Source: Pseudisothecium myosuroides
Lineage: Eukaryota; Streptophyta; Bryopsida; Hypnales; Lembophyllaceae
Direction of reading: 5' to 3'
Assembly: GCA_951799445.1 (NCBI GenBank)
Contig: OX637287.1
Coordinates: forward strand, 45,103,724-45,167,723
DNA length: 64,000 nucleotides
Shown: piece after piece, positions 44,877 to 57,214 of the stretch
How positions within the stretch are numbered: the stretch's first letter is position 1
Layout: each line of letters starts with the position of its first letter
Notes under the pieces: generated by a model
What the model was told of the DNA's origin: nothing
Databases searched by the model: none
Seen by the model: only the letters and a program-made list of their open reading frames with translations
Made by a program: the position numbers and the translations under genes

Positions 44877-45891
44877 CAAATCAGCTTCACTGCGGGACAA
44901 ATGAAATTGGAAATGGGTGCTGAGTAGTAACTTAGACTAGCAGAACAGGCTGGAGGCTTTTCTTTTTAGGGGATGCAGGAATGACTGACTGCTCTGGAAT
45001 TCAATCCGTGATGCCCGGACTCACTTGGCTGCAGTCAGTGTGTGCTTGGATTGTAAAGCCCTGTCAAATGACACACAATACAATTTTAAGGACCCTCACA
45101 TTGGTGAGATCCCTGTTGTGTCCATGTTGTGAGATCTCACAGGGTCAGCCCTGTGAGGATTGTGATGGCAGACTAGCAATTTGATACCATGGTGACTGGG
45201 CTTTACGCCAAGAGAAACCCTCTTCATCGGGCCTCTTGTAAATGGGCGCCCTTGACGACGTCGGTTGGGCTATGTCCTCCCTCTTGCTCGGGCCCCCTTT
45301 TATGAGAGGCCCTCCTCATCGGGCCTCTCCCTTTACAAAGCTACCGAGATGCTTGAAAATCAATGTGGTCCCTCCTCCAAGGGTTAGTGATGGTTAGACC
45401 GGAATGCAATTTGCTTCAACAATTCTCTCTGGCTTGGCCTACCCAAAAGCTTGAGCTTGCGTTATGGGAGGCTTTTATTGATCAGGCTCAAGTCACCTTC
45501 TCAAAGCTTTGAAAATCTGTGAGCTTTATCCAGATAAGGCTAGCCGGTTCCTCAAACACTTCGACAATATTTGGTTACAAACTCCCGTCTTGGGAGTCTA
45601 GCACCATAGACAGATGAGTGGAATTTAGGCCCCCCCAAGTTGGGAGTTTTTACCTAGATACCTTCTGGCCTCTCCCCAGGGTTGGACTGTTTTTTTGTGG
45701 TTTCAATTGCTTATGTTGGATAAATGTATGGATGAGTGTCTCAATAAACCAGTCACAAAGATGTTTTCAGAAAATGTTAGCATTGCAAAGGCTCTAAGCC
45801 ACAAATGGTCACATCTTTTTACAAGTTTTTTGCAAAAAATACTTAACAACTTGGCCCGCAACTTGGATATGAAAACATTTATGTAGTTGGT
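44877..45891. other. Intergenic with weak coding-like stretch
   Basis: Around 45430-45600 the plus strand can be read as QKLELALWEAFIDQAQVTF and, in another frame, LCELYPDKASRFLKHFDNIW, which looks like decayed protein-coding DNA of unknown origin. An imperfect inverted repeat (CCTCACATTGGTGAGATCCC / GAGATCTCACAGGGTCAGC) lies at about 45096-45150. No gene is called. Confidence 0.3.
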
Positions 45892-45895
45892 TTAA

Positions 45896-46461
45896 CCCCT
45901 AAAGGACCATGAGTGCAGATTTTGAACAATGAATGAACGGAAACACGGCCCAAACTCACCGAAATGCATTTTTTCATCCATCAATTTTATTTCAAGATTC
46001 TTATATTAGTTCTTTAACATTTGTACGGTTCAAATTATGAAGATTTTGCTTTGCAAATATTCTATAATTTAAAAGGTATTGGGAGGTCTAGCCTCAAAAA
46101 GTAACTTTTTCAGTTCAAAAAATGACCCTTCAAAAATGACTTGAATCAAAAAATCAAATAAAAATCTTCAAAAATCACTATAATTACAACTCAATATTTT
46201 AAACTTATAGGAAAAAAAATTTAAAAATCATAAATATTCAATCTACAAGTGATTTTAGAAGGAATTTCCAATTTCTGTCTTCAAATTTTATTGAAAAATA
46301 TTGGTATGTGTTTTTGTTGATCTAACCGTATGGATGTGATTTATAAATAGCATTTTACAACCATTGTTTGAAATTCATCATTAAAATATTCTTCTAAGCT
46401 GCATTTTATAATAGATCTTTGCAATTTTGGAAATTTGGACACCCCTCTGGTCCTTTAGGGA
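45896..46461. mobile_element. TTAA-flanked TIR element, family 1, 566 bp
   Basis: TTAA (45892-45895) then CCCCTAAAGGACCATGAG; CTGGTCCTTTAGGGA then TTAA (46462-46465). It is shorter than the approximately 920-bp class and is a deletion derivative. No coding region. Confidence 0.75.
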
Positions 46462-46728
46462 TTAAGAACTTTCACTTTTTAACAGGAATATGGGACTTTT
46501 GAAGTGTAGTATATGGACTTGTCACAGCAGAACAAAACATTACATATGGACTTTTTTGAGAATGTAGATATATTTAAATGTTTTCGTGTAACTTTGTTAT
46601 GAGTGTTCCAAAGCCTTTGCTTAAATGAAATGCATCTTGTATTACAAGAATTTTTTTAAATATAGAATTAGAAAATTTTTAGTAGTTAAAATGAAGGTCA
46701 AATTTTAGGGACATATTTTTAATAAGTT

Positions 46729-46782
46729 GTTGTTGTTGCTGTTGTTGTTGTTGTTGTTGTCATCATCATCATCATCATCATG

Positions 46783-46874
<92 letters not shown>

Positions 46875-46886
46875 CATCATCATTAT
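46729..46886. repeat. Compound trinucleotide microsatellite
   Basis: (GTT)n, then (CAT)n, then a long (ATT)n, then ATTATC and CATCAT repeats. The order suggests stepwise single-base changes in one expanding array. Confidence 0.95.
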
Positions 46887-47247
46887 TTTTCTATTGTATT
46901 TTATTTTAAAAGATTAAGGTGGGTTGGCCTTTCCTTTGAAATATTTTCCATTTATTTCCAATGTAATAGCCATCAAAGGGAAAAGCCTTCAATTTTAGTG
47001 ACTTATAGTGAGGCCAAGGGTGCCACTTTTGAGACATTCATCCATGCAACTATCTTGTTGTAGTGTTTGGCTTGTTTGCTTATTTAAAGGAAAAAAATTC
47101 TTGTTAGAGACTTTGTCTCGTGGTTCAATGTATTGTTTTTCCTTTCCATCAAAGGAAATTGTCCATTTGTTTTAAAATAAAAATTCAATGTGAAGAATAC
47201 AAGCAAAAAAAAAATGGCCGGTTTAGGTAAGCTAAGCTTATTATTAG

Positions 47248-47469
47248 CCCTTAAATATTGACAAGGACGTTTTTTGTCTAATGGAAGACAGAGAATCCTT
47301 TTGGTAGGACAGAAGTGCAACTATTCATTTTCGGAACTTTGTTGTGAAAATGGGAGGTCTTCTACAATAATTTGACTTCCAATGAGTACTTTTGCAATTT
47401 TTTAAGCCAATGGTTCACAGGGTAACCAAAGGGATGATTTCTACAGTTACCAATCCAATCCTTTAAGGA
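47248..47469. mobile_element. TTAA-flanked MITE, family 2, diverged copy
   Basis: Matches 18711 throughout: GGACAGAAGTGCAACTATTC, TTTGACTTCCAATGAGT and GGGATGATTTC occur in order. The ends are TTAG-CCCTTAAA (47244) and CTTTAAGGA-TTAA (47470-47473). It is older than the other two copies. Confidence 0.7.
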
Positions 47470-47915
47470 TTAAACTTAATTAGTTAGAAGTTTCTCCCAC
47501 CAGTCAATAGATCAAGTTTTCTAAAGACAAAAAAAATACATGTAAAGTAACCTGCATTCAGTTACCAATAGTGGCCCTATACTAAATTACTACTCCAATG
47601 TTGCTGTGGGCAAGGATTTTATTTATTTAGAGCAATCAGAAAGCAATCTTTGCTAGAGTGATGCAATTATTTACATCTATATAAATGGATGAAATATGTA
47701 GATGAAACTTAAATTATTCATCCAAAATAATGTATATTTAACCAAAAAAACTAATAATTTCTTGAAAATTGACAATTTTTGAAAATTATTAGTGGTTTTT
47801 TTTTTTTTAACAAATGGAACGAGCCATTGCATTAAAAAAAAACAATACAAAATAGCCAAGCCGCACAGGCTGGACAATGAAGAGATAAGAGCAAGAACCA
47901 AGGAGACCAAAGAGC

Positions 47916-50900
47916 CTACATGAAGGAACAAGAAGGAGGACCCTTTTTGTTCCAATAGATAGTAGAGCCTACTCTCCTAGCCATAACCGAAGATTGGAGC
48001 CAAATACTATCAAATTTAGCCCAAATTTTGATCTTGTCTTGAGGTCTAGAAGGAGTCCCCAGATGAGCCTTAAATTGAGCAGCACGTCCTGAGTCAAGAA
48101 GAGCATCCCAAAGAACATTCTGAGTGAAGTCAAGAGGCCACTGGTGTTGAGCAAAGACTTTACTATTGCGAGCAATCCAAATAGTCCAAATCGCAGAACC
48201 TCGGAGTAAGGACCAAATAATATTGAAGTCCTGGAACCGTCGAGGGGTAAAGGAGCCAAAGATGCACTGGGTGGAGTTTAGTCTAACATGTGGGCCTACA
48301 ACTGGTTGAGTACCACAGATATGATATATAATAGACTGCGCGTAATCCCAAATTTCTAAAGCATGGGGGCATGAGTAGAATATATGAAGTGGAGGTTCTT
48401 TAGTGGCCATGTCACAACAATTACAGTTGGTGTCAATAGTAGGGGCAATCCTGGCTCTCCAAGAGTGGACTGCCACGGCATTGTGCCATACAAACCACAT
48501 GAAGGTGGCATCTTTCAGAGATCGAGTCTTGAACCATAGTTCACTCCAATCCGGAATAAATGTGTTGGATAGGAGACCAGGCCATTTGGAGTGAATAGGC
48601 TTCTTGAGTTGGGCTTGATTACAGATAAATTTGCGACCAATAGCGGTTGTATACTCTATCAAGCCCAGCCCGTTCTGCCATTGCCATCTCCCTGGGTCGA
48701 AGGCCAAGGATTGTATTATCCCAGTAAAGATTAGATAAGATGTATGTTGTCGCCCTTTATAAACTTGAAGAATCTGCAATCGTTTGACAAATCCTATAAG
48801 AAGGAGAGGCTCCAAGGAAAGCTGATGGGTTATTAACTGCATGGAGACTAAGCCCACCTTGGCTATGGTTGTGCCAACATCTAATGTGAGGGTCTGAGCA
48901 AATGACTGCAGAATGGGATTATGAGGGGTTTGGTTCCTCTAGACCAGATAAGGAAGAAGGTCATCCTCATGTGAGAATATGTCTATCCAATCATCCACTT
49001 GGGCGCATTCTGGACTCCTGGTAAGTAGAAGTAACCATTCTGGTGGGACTCTAAAAAGCATTTGGAACCAATGGTGTTGCTCCATAGGAATGAGTGGGAA
49101 TTTGGTAGAGAGTTGTTCCCAAATGAGAAAGGTAAGTATTTGGAGGTCCCAAAGGTCCCCCAAGGTTCTCATCCCACTCCTAGCTAGAACTTGAGCCCTA
49201 TCCATTGAGAAATTGAAATTAGATCCTATATATGCAGTAGACCACCATATACTAGTAGACAATACTTCGTCCGCATTAGATGGGGGCCTAAAGTCAATGA
49301 ACTTGACCATAATCTTCCATGCGGTGATAATACGGTTCCAAGCTCGAGACCCTCTAGGGGCCGAAGGCTTGTGCACCATTAGCCATGACTGGCTAGGGAA
49401 CCAATAGCCTCCTCTGGGATGAGGCTTCATCCTATTGATCCTGTACCTTAGCAGAACCTTAAGATTAGTTATACCTGGTTCAATAGCAAAGAGTATCCAC
49501 TTAGCCAAGAGTGTTGTAAGGGATACCTCGGGGTCAAGGAGTTTAAGTCCTCTAGCTTCTTTTGGAAGGCAGCAATCGTCCCACCCTACCCAGGCACGGG
49601 CAGTGTGTTAAGTCCCGCTCCGTAAGAAGTTCCGCAGATTGCCTCAAATGTTGCGTAGGACGTGAATAGATCCCGTCCAAATAGCTATGAAGTAATACAA
49701 GGTAGATAAAAGAACAGCGTTGACAATAGTGACCCGTCCTGCTAGGGAAAGGTGTTGAGAAGTCCAGTGAGTAAATTTCTTGGTTATTTTTTGTTGGAGA
49801 AAGTCATCTATGTCTGTCGTCTCTAATGTGATGCCAAAAGGCGCTCCAAGTAATATGGATAGTGAACCTGGGGGAGCCCATGTAAGATGGAAAGCGTCCA
49901 CCTAGTCTGGCAAGGGTCTCTTAGAAAACCAATAGAGAATACTTTCTGTCTAGTTGATAACTAGCCCAGAAGCATTCTCAAATCTGTCAAGTAAGGAGAT
50001 CGTGTTCTGGAGATCAAGTTCCTTGCCAAGGATGGAGAGCCCTGTGTCGTCTACGTATTGGGCAACAAGCTGACTCAAGTCACTGTCTGGAAAATGAATA
50101 CCATGGATGTTGCCCAGTCGTTGTTCCTCTGATGCTGCTATGTGAAGGGCTTCCCCTATGAGTAAGAAAAGATAAGGGGCCAATGGACACCCTTGTCTCA
50201 CACCTCTTCGGATGGAAAAAAGGTGCCGTAGCTTTCCCATTTAGTAAGACAATAGCAGAGGCGTCATGTAGGAGCATCATTACTATATGAGAAAAGGAGT
50301 CTGGGATCCCAATTCTCTGCATAACCACTGATAAGAAGTCCCATGATACAACATCATAGGCCTTGGTGAAATCCAATTTTAGGAAAATCAAGTCTTGATC
50401 GGATTCCTTGGCCCACTCCATCGTTTCATATTGCAGGAGGATATTGCCAAGGATATGTCGAAATGGGAGAAAAGCTGATTGCTCTGGACTAATGATATCT
50501 TTAAGTATGTGCTGGAGTCTAATCTGAAGAAACTTGGCCAAAATCTTATAGGAGACATTAAGAAGAGTGATGGGACGCCAGTTGGCTAGGTCAGCTTTGT
50601 CCCCATTTTTGAATATCAAGACTATAGTGTCTGATGTCATCCCTGTTGGTAATTTTCCTTGGCCAATAGACAATTGAATTATTGAGAAGAATTCATCCCC
50701 AAGTAGGTCCCAGAAGCGGATAAAAAATTCAGTGATGATACCATCTGGCCCTGGGCTTTTGGCTTTCACCATAAGTGACAGGGCGTGGTACAATTCTTGC
50801 TTAGTGAGTGGCAGCTCTAACTGTCTCACCATGTCCTCGGTAAGTCTATTGGGGATATAGTTGAGGATGGACTCTCGGTCTGCTAGCGCCTGTGGGGTCT

Positions 50901-52182
50901 CCTCAGCCTGTGAATAGAGTTTATCATAGAAATCTGAATAAATCTGTTCAAGGGCCTCACAATCATGATGGATGGTACCTTGGTTGTCGCATAATTCGGT
51001 GATTGACGATGTACTAGGGGATTCACGAACGGCATTGAAGAAATCTGAAGAGAGGTGATCACCAAACAGACGCCATTTTGTACGAGAACGAACCTTCTAA
51101 CCCTCCAACTTTCTAGCTTCAACCTCCTGTAATTGCACTCTAAGTTTGTCTACCTCGTCCTGAAGCATCCTAGAAGCTGGAGAGTCTTGGAGTTCTTGAG
51201 ATTTCCGGTCCAGTTGAAATCGGAGGGCTGATTCCAAGGCCCTGAAACTGCGAGCCCTGCTAATACAGAAGCGACGGTAAAAACGTGTTATCTTTTTGAG
51301 TTTGGTGAAGAAGGATGCAGATGAGGGAGCCGCTGACCAAGTTGCTCGGATTCCTTCATCAGCTTCTTCAAAGAACTGGGGAGACATGGCCCATCTGCTC
51401 GGGCGGGTAGGTGGCTAAGCAATTTCGAAAATGAGAGAGACGGGGGCATGGTCTGATCTTGTGTGATCCCCCCGGATTCTGTACTCCACAATACGGCAAT
51501 AGCTATGAGAAGATTCAGGAAAAATATAGAAATGATCAAGTCTTGCCATGACTCGATCACCATCGGAGCGACCATTGTCCCAGGAAAAAGACAAGATAAG
51601 GGAACAAAGAGGCTCTTCCTGAACTTGCAGAGCATCTTTTAAATTGTTGAAAAGTAACCGCTCATCGGCTAGGAGAGATCTGCCGCCAGTGCTTGACTTA
51701 TCTCGACGTCTCTCCACCATGTTGAAGTCCCCAAGAAGGACCCACCTACATGAATGTGGGAGCTCCTGAGACAGTGTTTCCCACAACACTCTGCGGGCTT
51801 GAGGCTCAACAGGTGCATAAATATTAACAAACCCTATATCACCTCGTGGCAATTTGGAAAGAATGAACTACAGTGCTCTACCACCACAAATAGTCCCTGA
51901 GTTTGAGATCAAGCTGGACCATTTGGGAGCTAAGAAGGCTGCCACTCCACCTTTACCTGAACTGGCCTTGTTGATGCTGTAGCCTAGTTCAGCTTCTGAG
52001 ATCAATGTAGTTGCACGTTTCTAAATCTTCCGTCCTAGGGTCTGAGTTGCAAGACCCGGCAACTTGTGTTCTTGGATGAATAAGATGTCGACTGGATTAG
52101 TTTGAATGTACTGTCGTAAGTTATCTACGGCTTGGGGATCATTCAGACCCCTAATATTTTGCGCTAGAAGTCGTAACTTCAT
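47916..52182 (-). pseudogene. LINE ORF2: endonuclease, reverse transcriptase, zf-RVT; broken
   Basis: ORF2 starts at ATG 52182 with MKLRLLAQNIRGLND, the usual start of the apurinic endonuclease domain, continuing IQEHKLPG, GFVNIYAPV and LLGDFNMVERRRD and ending the domain at SDHAPVSLIF. In-frame stops lie near 52020 and 51870. Reverse transcriptase follows: KSPGPDGI, NWRPITLLN, LDFTKAYDVVSWDF, a frameshift at about 50225-50240, then RRGVRQGCPLAPYLF and the catalytic YVDD at about 50057-50046. The frame shifts again near 49.9, 49.6 and 48.9 kb. The last part (48857-47916) has the zf-RVT pattern with the WFVWHNAV and C-x2-C elements (NCNCCDMATKEPPLHIFYSC). In an active element this protein nicks target DNA and copies the LINE RNA. 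Here many breaks show it is long dead. Confidence 0.9.
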
Positions 52183-54354
52183 GGACGATGCGGGTCGGAA
52201 GTTTGCCCAGTGCTTCCTGCGCGATCTGCATGGGGGAGAATTCTAATGCCCCAAGAATCTAATGATTGATCACTGATCGGTTCCGCATTCCTGACTAGAG
52301 CTCGCTGAGCTCAGGTTACAGGTCATGATCTAGCAGTTGCTTTCATAGACCGTAGTGTAAGCCCTCAAGTTAGCACTTGGAGCTCTGGGTTTATTTTTCG
52401 CGATTTATTGTTAGTTTTTAGTGTTAATTCATGCAAAATAGCATGAATTAGTAGTTGAGAGGAGTTTGGTAGAAGTCCCTACTAGATTAGTGAGGAGTCT
52501 TCCTAAAATCATGGAAAGCACAAAATACTCTGCTTTTCTATGTTTAGGTCTTATTTTAGTGTCTTAGAGTCCATATTTATGTTTTAGAGAGATGTAAGGT
52601 TGTAAGAATTAGCCAGTTTTAGTACCCTGTCCATGTAAAACTCAACATGTGAGCACATGTGACAGCCTCGCTGAATCATAAAAGTCTATGTTCATGTTTA
52701 GAAGTGTCTAGATCCAATTCATGTAGAATTTGGGCTAGTTATGTGAAGACTTGCAAATGTTGAAGAATACTAACCAGAATGCAAAGTAGAAGAAGGGCGA
52801 GGTGATTGGAATTTATAGAAAGGTGCTTTTAGGATAAAAGCACGCCAAGAGATCAACAGCGGAGCTAATCATCCTCGACAAACCCCGGTACTAGGTTAAT
52901 TTTCCCCTCGGGCGGAAATTATTAAAGAACTGCTGAATTTAGCATCTTAATTGGAGGTTTAGCTTTGCCCTTAGCTTTTGGACACTTCCTAGAAGATTGG
53001 CCAAAAATTTCGGGATTTTACAAAACTCCACGATGACTCCATAAGAAGTCAACCGCCTTTGAAACTGATAGTAATTTCATAGAAATTACCTAGAATGCGG
53101 TAAAATCTCACTAAAAATTGGATTAGAGTTTTATATATTAAATAAACGATCAATCAAGTTTGAAGACTTTCTGATAGTCAGAAGTACCAGAATCGGCAAC
53201 GTCATTGAATTTAACAAGAATTTACAACATGGCGGCGGGTTGACCGGCGAACCAGGAGCTGGTGGTGTCCGAATGTCGCAAACAAGGAATGTTTTCTTAC
53301 TCTCACGAACCTTCTAGGCAACCGTAGCTAGTCAGTTTTCTCGGGAAATTCAAATTCGATTAGTTGGGATTTTGACTTTTCTTTGAAGTTACCATGAGTG
53401 GTTTTCACAAATATTTACAGCTTGGAAGAAGGGGTTGGGGATCCCCTAGACTAATTGGGGTCTTCTGAACGCAATGGCACAATCGGTTTTCAATTTGGAG
53501 TTGTTCTTAAGGAGATAGGAAGAGTTCAGCCGTAAGTTTGATTTTTTTACCGTAATTAGCGGTAATTCGAGGTTAATTGACAAAATATCTTGGTGGAAAT
53601 TGAAGATTGGATTTAGTTAAGATTTCAAATCTTTCCTTTAAAAGCCAATTTAGATTAAACTAAGAATATTTAGAAATATCCTAGGGTTAATCACAAAATA
53701 TCTCAAGGTCAAAATAGTTAATTTCCTAAATATCTTTGGGAAAAATCTTAGATTTTATTTGGACAAGATTTCCTTGCTAATTAAGGCTTGTTCTAGAAAA
53801 TTCTAAGAATTAAACAAAGATTATTTAGCAAATATCTTAGGGTAGTTTAGAATTTAGCTTTAGGTAGTTTTTGAGTAAAAGAACTAAATATCTCATGGTA
53901 AACTAAGTGGTGGGGCCTTCTAGCGCGTATATAAGGCCTCCCCGCAAAGTTTTTCATACCCCATTATCTGCCTACCGACATTCTGTCGGAGTGTAGAGAC
54001 TCTCGTTTGTTCAATTGCTTACTGGCTTTGTCGGAAGCATTTAGTTAGACCAAATTTTGGTCATCTTTTGTTCATTTTGTTTTCTTTGCCTTCTTTTAGT
54101 GGAGGATTTGGTTAGAGGACTTGGGGTTCCCTTTTCAACCATCAAAACCACACTAAAATCATACTTTTGGGAGGTTTTATCCTCCAAAACTTGCATACCA
54201 TCTTTGTGTACTAATTTTATGTTTTATAACAGCCATTTGAGTCAGAATTCTTAAGGGGGTGAAGCTAGTCTTTACCAAAAGATTCTAATACTCAAAACAC
54301 CGGCCAAACTTCGTTGTATAACAAAGTTTGGTTTGATTTAATTCCTAATTTTTG

Positions 54355-54480
54355 GTTTAAACACTTTCATGTGTACCTCATTTAGGAATTAAAACTATTG
54401 GAGACCTTGGAAATACTTTTAATCCTTAATATTTGGTTTAAACACTTTCATGTGTACCTCTTTTAAGAATAGAAACATTC
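54355..54480. repeat. Duplicated segment with GGTTTAAACACTTTCATGTG
   Basis: Two copies of about 80 bp in tandem, each with GGTTTAAACACTTTCATGTG followed by TACCTC and a TTAAGAAT-like end. Part of the LTR-like insertion. Confidence 0.8.
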
Positions 54481-54724
54481 CTACAACCACTTGGGACTAT
54501 ATTTCACAAGTTTTCCTGGGGTAGCTCCCGCACGGCGGAGCTTTGACCTTAAACTAGTTACCTTAAAGGGAAAGTTTGGAGAAAATCCTTGACTTTTTGG
54601 GCCTACTTAAGTCAAAGAACCTCGCCGAGAGGCTCCCTTTCTTTCCGCCACAATTCACTCAAAGTTTGCTTATACACTCATTGCCAAGTCATGGATGTTC
54701 GATGATAGTTTAGCTTTTATTTTA

Positions 54725-54860
54725 TTTTAGTTTTGCTTTGCCTTGTTATCCCAAAAACCTCAAAAACACATTTAGTTTAGTTTTGCTTTGCCTTGTTATC
54801 CCAAAAACCTCAAAAACATATTTAGTTTAGTTTTGCTTTGTTTTGTTATCCCCAAACATC
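54725..54860. repeat. Tandem repeat, about 53-bp unit, three copies
   Basis: Unit TAGTTTTGCTTTGCCTTGTT followed by ATCCCAAAAACCTCAAAAAC and an ATTTAGTT end. The third copy is diverged (TTTGTTTTGTTATCCCC). Confidence 0.85.
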
Positions 54861-55084
54861 TAGTTAGTTAGTGAAATTTTAGTTAATTTAAATCAGTTCA
54901 GTTTAATTAGAACTAGTTTAGTCTTTTGTAAGAACCAAAACTAGAGAACCAGAACCAGAAAACCAAAACCAGAGAACCAGAGTACTAGTAGTCGAAGGAC
55001 CAGAGGGGATCTCAAGAAGAGGTCAGGTTGAAAGCCCACCACGTGTCGGTAGCTGGGGGGCTCTAGGAGTCTGAGCAGCCCTGG

Positions 55085-55205
55085 GGAGTCCGGGGTGGTC
55101 CCAAGGGAGTCTGGGAGGTCGCAAAGGGAGTCTGGGAGGTCGCAAAGGGAGTCTGGGAGGTCGCAAAAGGAGTCTGGGGAGGTCGCAACGGGCTCTGGGA
55201 GGTTG
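55085..55205. repeat. Tandem repeat, 21-bp unit
   Basis: About five units of AAGGGAGTCTGGGAGGTCGC. The purine-rich plus strand contrasts with the surroundings. The minus strand translates to an RPPRLPL repeat, which I regard as incidental. Confidence 0.85.
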
Positions 55206-55559
55206 CTGGTTAGTGTCCAAGGAGTCCAGGGAGTCCAAAGACTTTGAAAATCTAATTTGCCTAGGAAAACTCACACAAACTTTGAAAAAACATCATTGAC
55301 AAAAATCAAAAACAAAAAGGTTAGGCCGTTGCTCGCCACACCAACCCACTTTTGACTTTTTTTCTCTAAAACCTTGGTTTGTCACAAGTTAAATTTCAAA
55401 CTCACTTACAATACGCACATCCACAACTCTCAAACTCCATAGCCATTCCAAATGACAAACAAACTTGAATCGAAAAACACTTAAAGAAGACGAAGTAGCG
55501 GCTTGAGAAGGAATTAGGAATAGAAAACTAATATTTCTAACAAATCTAACTATTCACGT

Positions 55560-55880
55560 GGTTTTGTTTTTTGTTTTGTTGTGCTTTTCCTATTCATTTA
55601 CTATTCATTTTGATTTGTTTTGGGTTTTTTATTCTGTTACTATTCATTTACTATTCATTTCGGGACAAATTGTTTTTTTTATTCTTTTTTTTACTATTCA
55701 TTTTGGATTTGGCGCGATTTTTTATTCTTTTTCTATTCATTTGTTTTGTTTTATTGTGCTTTCCCTATTCATTTACTATTCATTTCGGGACAAATTGTGG
55801 TTTTTATTCTTTTCTTTACTATTCATTTACTATTCCTTTGGAATAGTTCTTTGGTTTTATTCCTTTTACTATTGAAGAAT
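55560..55880. repeat. Pyrimidine-rich interspersed repeats (TACTATTCATT)
   Basis: Many copies of TACTATTCATT and two of ACTATTCATTTCGGGACAAA, separated by T-runs. Low-complexity part of the LTR-like insertion. Frames on the plus strand made of F, Y, S and L are products of this composition, not membrane proteins. Confidence 0.8.
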
Positions 55881-55913
55881 TTGTTTTTTTCTATCAATTA
55901 GGATTTATAGAAG

Positions 55914-56045
55914 GAATTAGTAGGTTGAATGTTGATTTAGGTTTTGTTTTATTGGAACATTATTGAATTGGGTTTTGTTTCATTGGAATTAGTAGGTTGA
56001 ATGTTGATTTAGGTTTTGTTTCATTGGAACATTATTGAATTGGAC
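55914..56045. repeat. Tandem duplication, about 75-bp unit
   Basis: Two copies of GGAATTAGTAGGTTGAATGT followed by TGATTTAGGTTTTGTTT and CATTGGAACATTATTGAATT. Confidence 0.85.
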
Positions 56046-57180
56046 GATATTAATCCTTTAATTTAATTCTCGAATAAAATAAACCTTCAAGGTAATTGGC
56101 AATAGGGCCTTTAAGTTTATTTTATTCTAATGAATTGTTTTAAACCAAGTAGAACCATTAGAAATTTAACATAAATTCCTAAACACAAAGGATTTAGATT
56201 AAAAACTTTCAACTAACCATCTTCTGTAGAAAATTAGCTCAAAAGAATGTAGAAAGGAAAATTTTCCAAACATTCTGACACCAAAATTGCATAAAATAGA
56301 CGGAGCACACATGATGGAGGACAACAGATGCTTCGAATCGATTATGCTAGTCATGTGCGATGACTGAACCATGGCGTCGATGGACACAGAGGTATGTTAG
56401 TTTTTTTCTTTCCTTTTACTTTGTTTTTTCCTTTAAATTGAAATTAGAATCGTTGCTTTTAGAAGTTAGCTTTTAGATTAGAATTTGAGGATTTAAGTTA
56501 GAAGTTAGAACTTGATAGGTAATTTTTAGAGTTATCCAAAAACAAATCACACTTAAGAAATAACCACAAAACCAAGAAGTTACTAATAAATTAAACTTAA
56601 CCATAAAATTGGATGAAAGTAAAGTTTTCATTCAAAGGAATCTTTAAGGAATATTTTAAGGTGGAATCAAACAAGGAATCTGTAAAGATTCTGAAATTCC
56701 CTTTTACTTCTAAAAAATACTTTATTTTCAAAGGGTAAAAGTTTGGATGAAGTTTGAGGCTAAAATTGGATGAAAAACATCCAAAGAGGTCAAAATTCCA
56801 ATTAATCTTAATAATCCAGAACTTAAAGGAACTAATAACATAACCTTAGAATTTAGAATTATTTTGAATTGTTTTGCTATTTTAAATTAGTGGATGAAGT
56901 TTTAGCCAATGAAGGGCCGAACTTTGACCGTGGTAACTTTTGCTAGGAATCTCGGAATCTAACTTTCTTTACCATTTTGGGAAGGAAAAATTAGATTCTA
57001 AAAGGATGCTTAGATACAATTTTAGTTAGATTAGATTTTGCTTTCTTTTTTCCATTTCACTTAACTATAACCTTTTTAACCAGTTAACAAATAGTTTTTT
57101 TTCTTAGAATTAGTGAACTTTTATAGGATTATCAGTCACAAAAAGTTTCCATTGCTTGGAAGGCAAACACTTAATTAGGA
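56046..57180. other. AT-rich part of the LTR-like insertion, nothing coding
   Basis: No open frame with protein-like composition, no primer-binding site or polypurine tract that I can identify. It continues to the proposed right terminus at 57214. Confidence 0.4.
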
Positions 57181-57214
57181 ACCACCCGATCAGGAGTAAA
57201 TCTCCAACAAAACA

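Larger units (their letters stand above)
52356..57214. mobile_element. 4.86-kb LTR-like insertion within LINE ORF1
   Basis: The segment starts TGTAAGCCCTCAAG and ends CTCCAACAAAACA, so TGT...ACA as in LTRs. It separates the C-terminal tail of LINE ORF1 (52355-52179) from the rest. Joining the flanks brings TWAL next to RSMKAT. Flanking sequences are similar but not identical (CCGTAG left, CCGCTAG right), so the target duplication is uncertain. Inside, GCGTATATAAGGCC at 53925 is a strong TATA site, followed by a pyrimidine-rich stretch. No gag or pol reading is seen and the two ends show no repeated LTRs, so a very long solo LTR, as known for Ogre-type elements, is the best reading; a non-autonomous large derivative is possible. 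Several internal tandem repeats are listed separately. Confidence 0.5.

Noticed and set aside
46729..46886. CRISPR-like or other ordered repeat array
   Set aside because: It is a simple trinucleotide microsatellite with no spacers. No CRISPR array is expected or seen in this nuclear plant DNA.
52356..53325. Shorter LTR from 52356 to about 53318, flanked by ACCGTAG
   Set aside because: The 7-bp match is tempting, but it would leave the TATA site and all further non-LINE sequence unexplained; the join to LINE ORF1 occurs only at about 57215.
55558..55901. Plus-strand frames rich in F, Y, L and S resembling membrane proteins
   Set aside because: They come from T-rich repeats of TACTATTCATT read in three frames; all three frames give similar proteins, a sign of low complexity.
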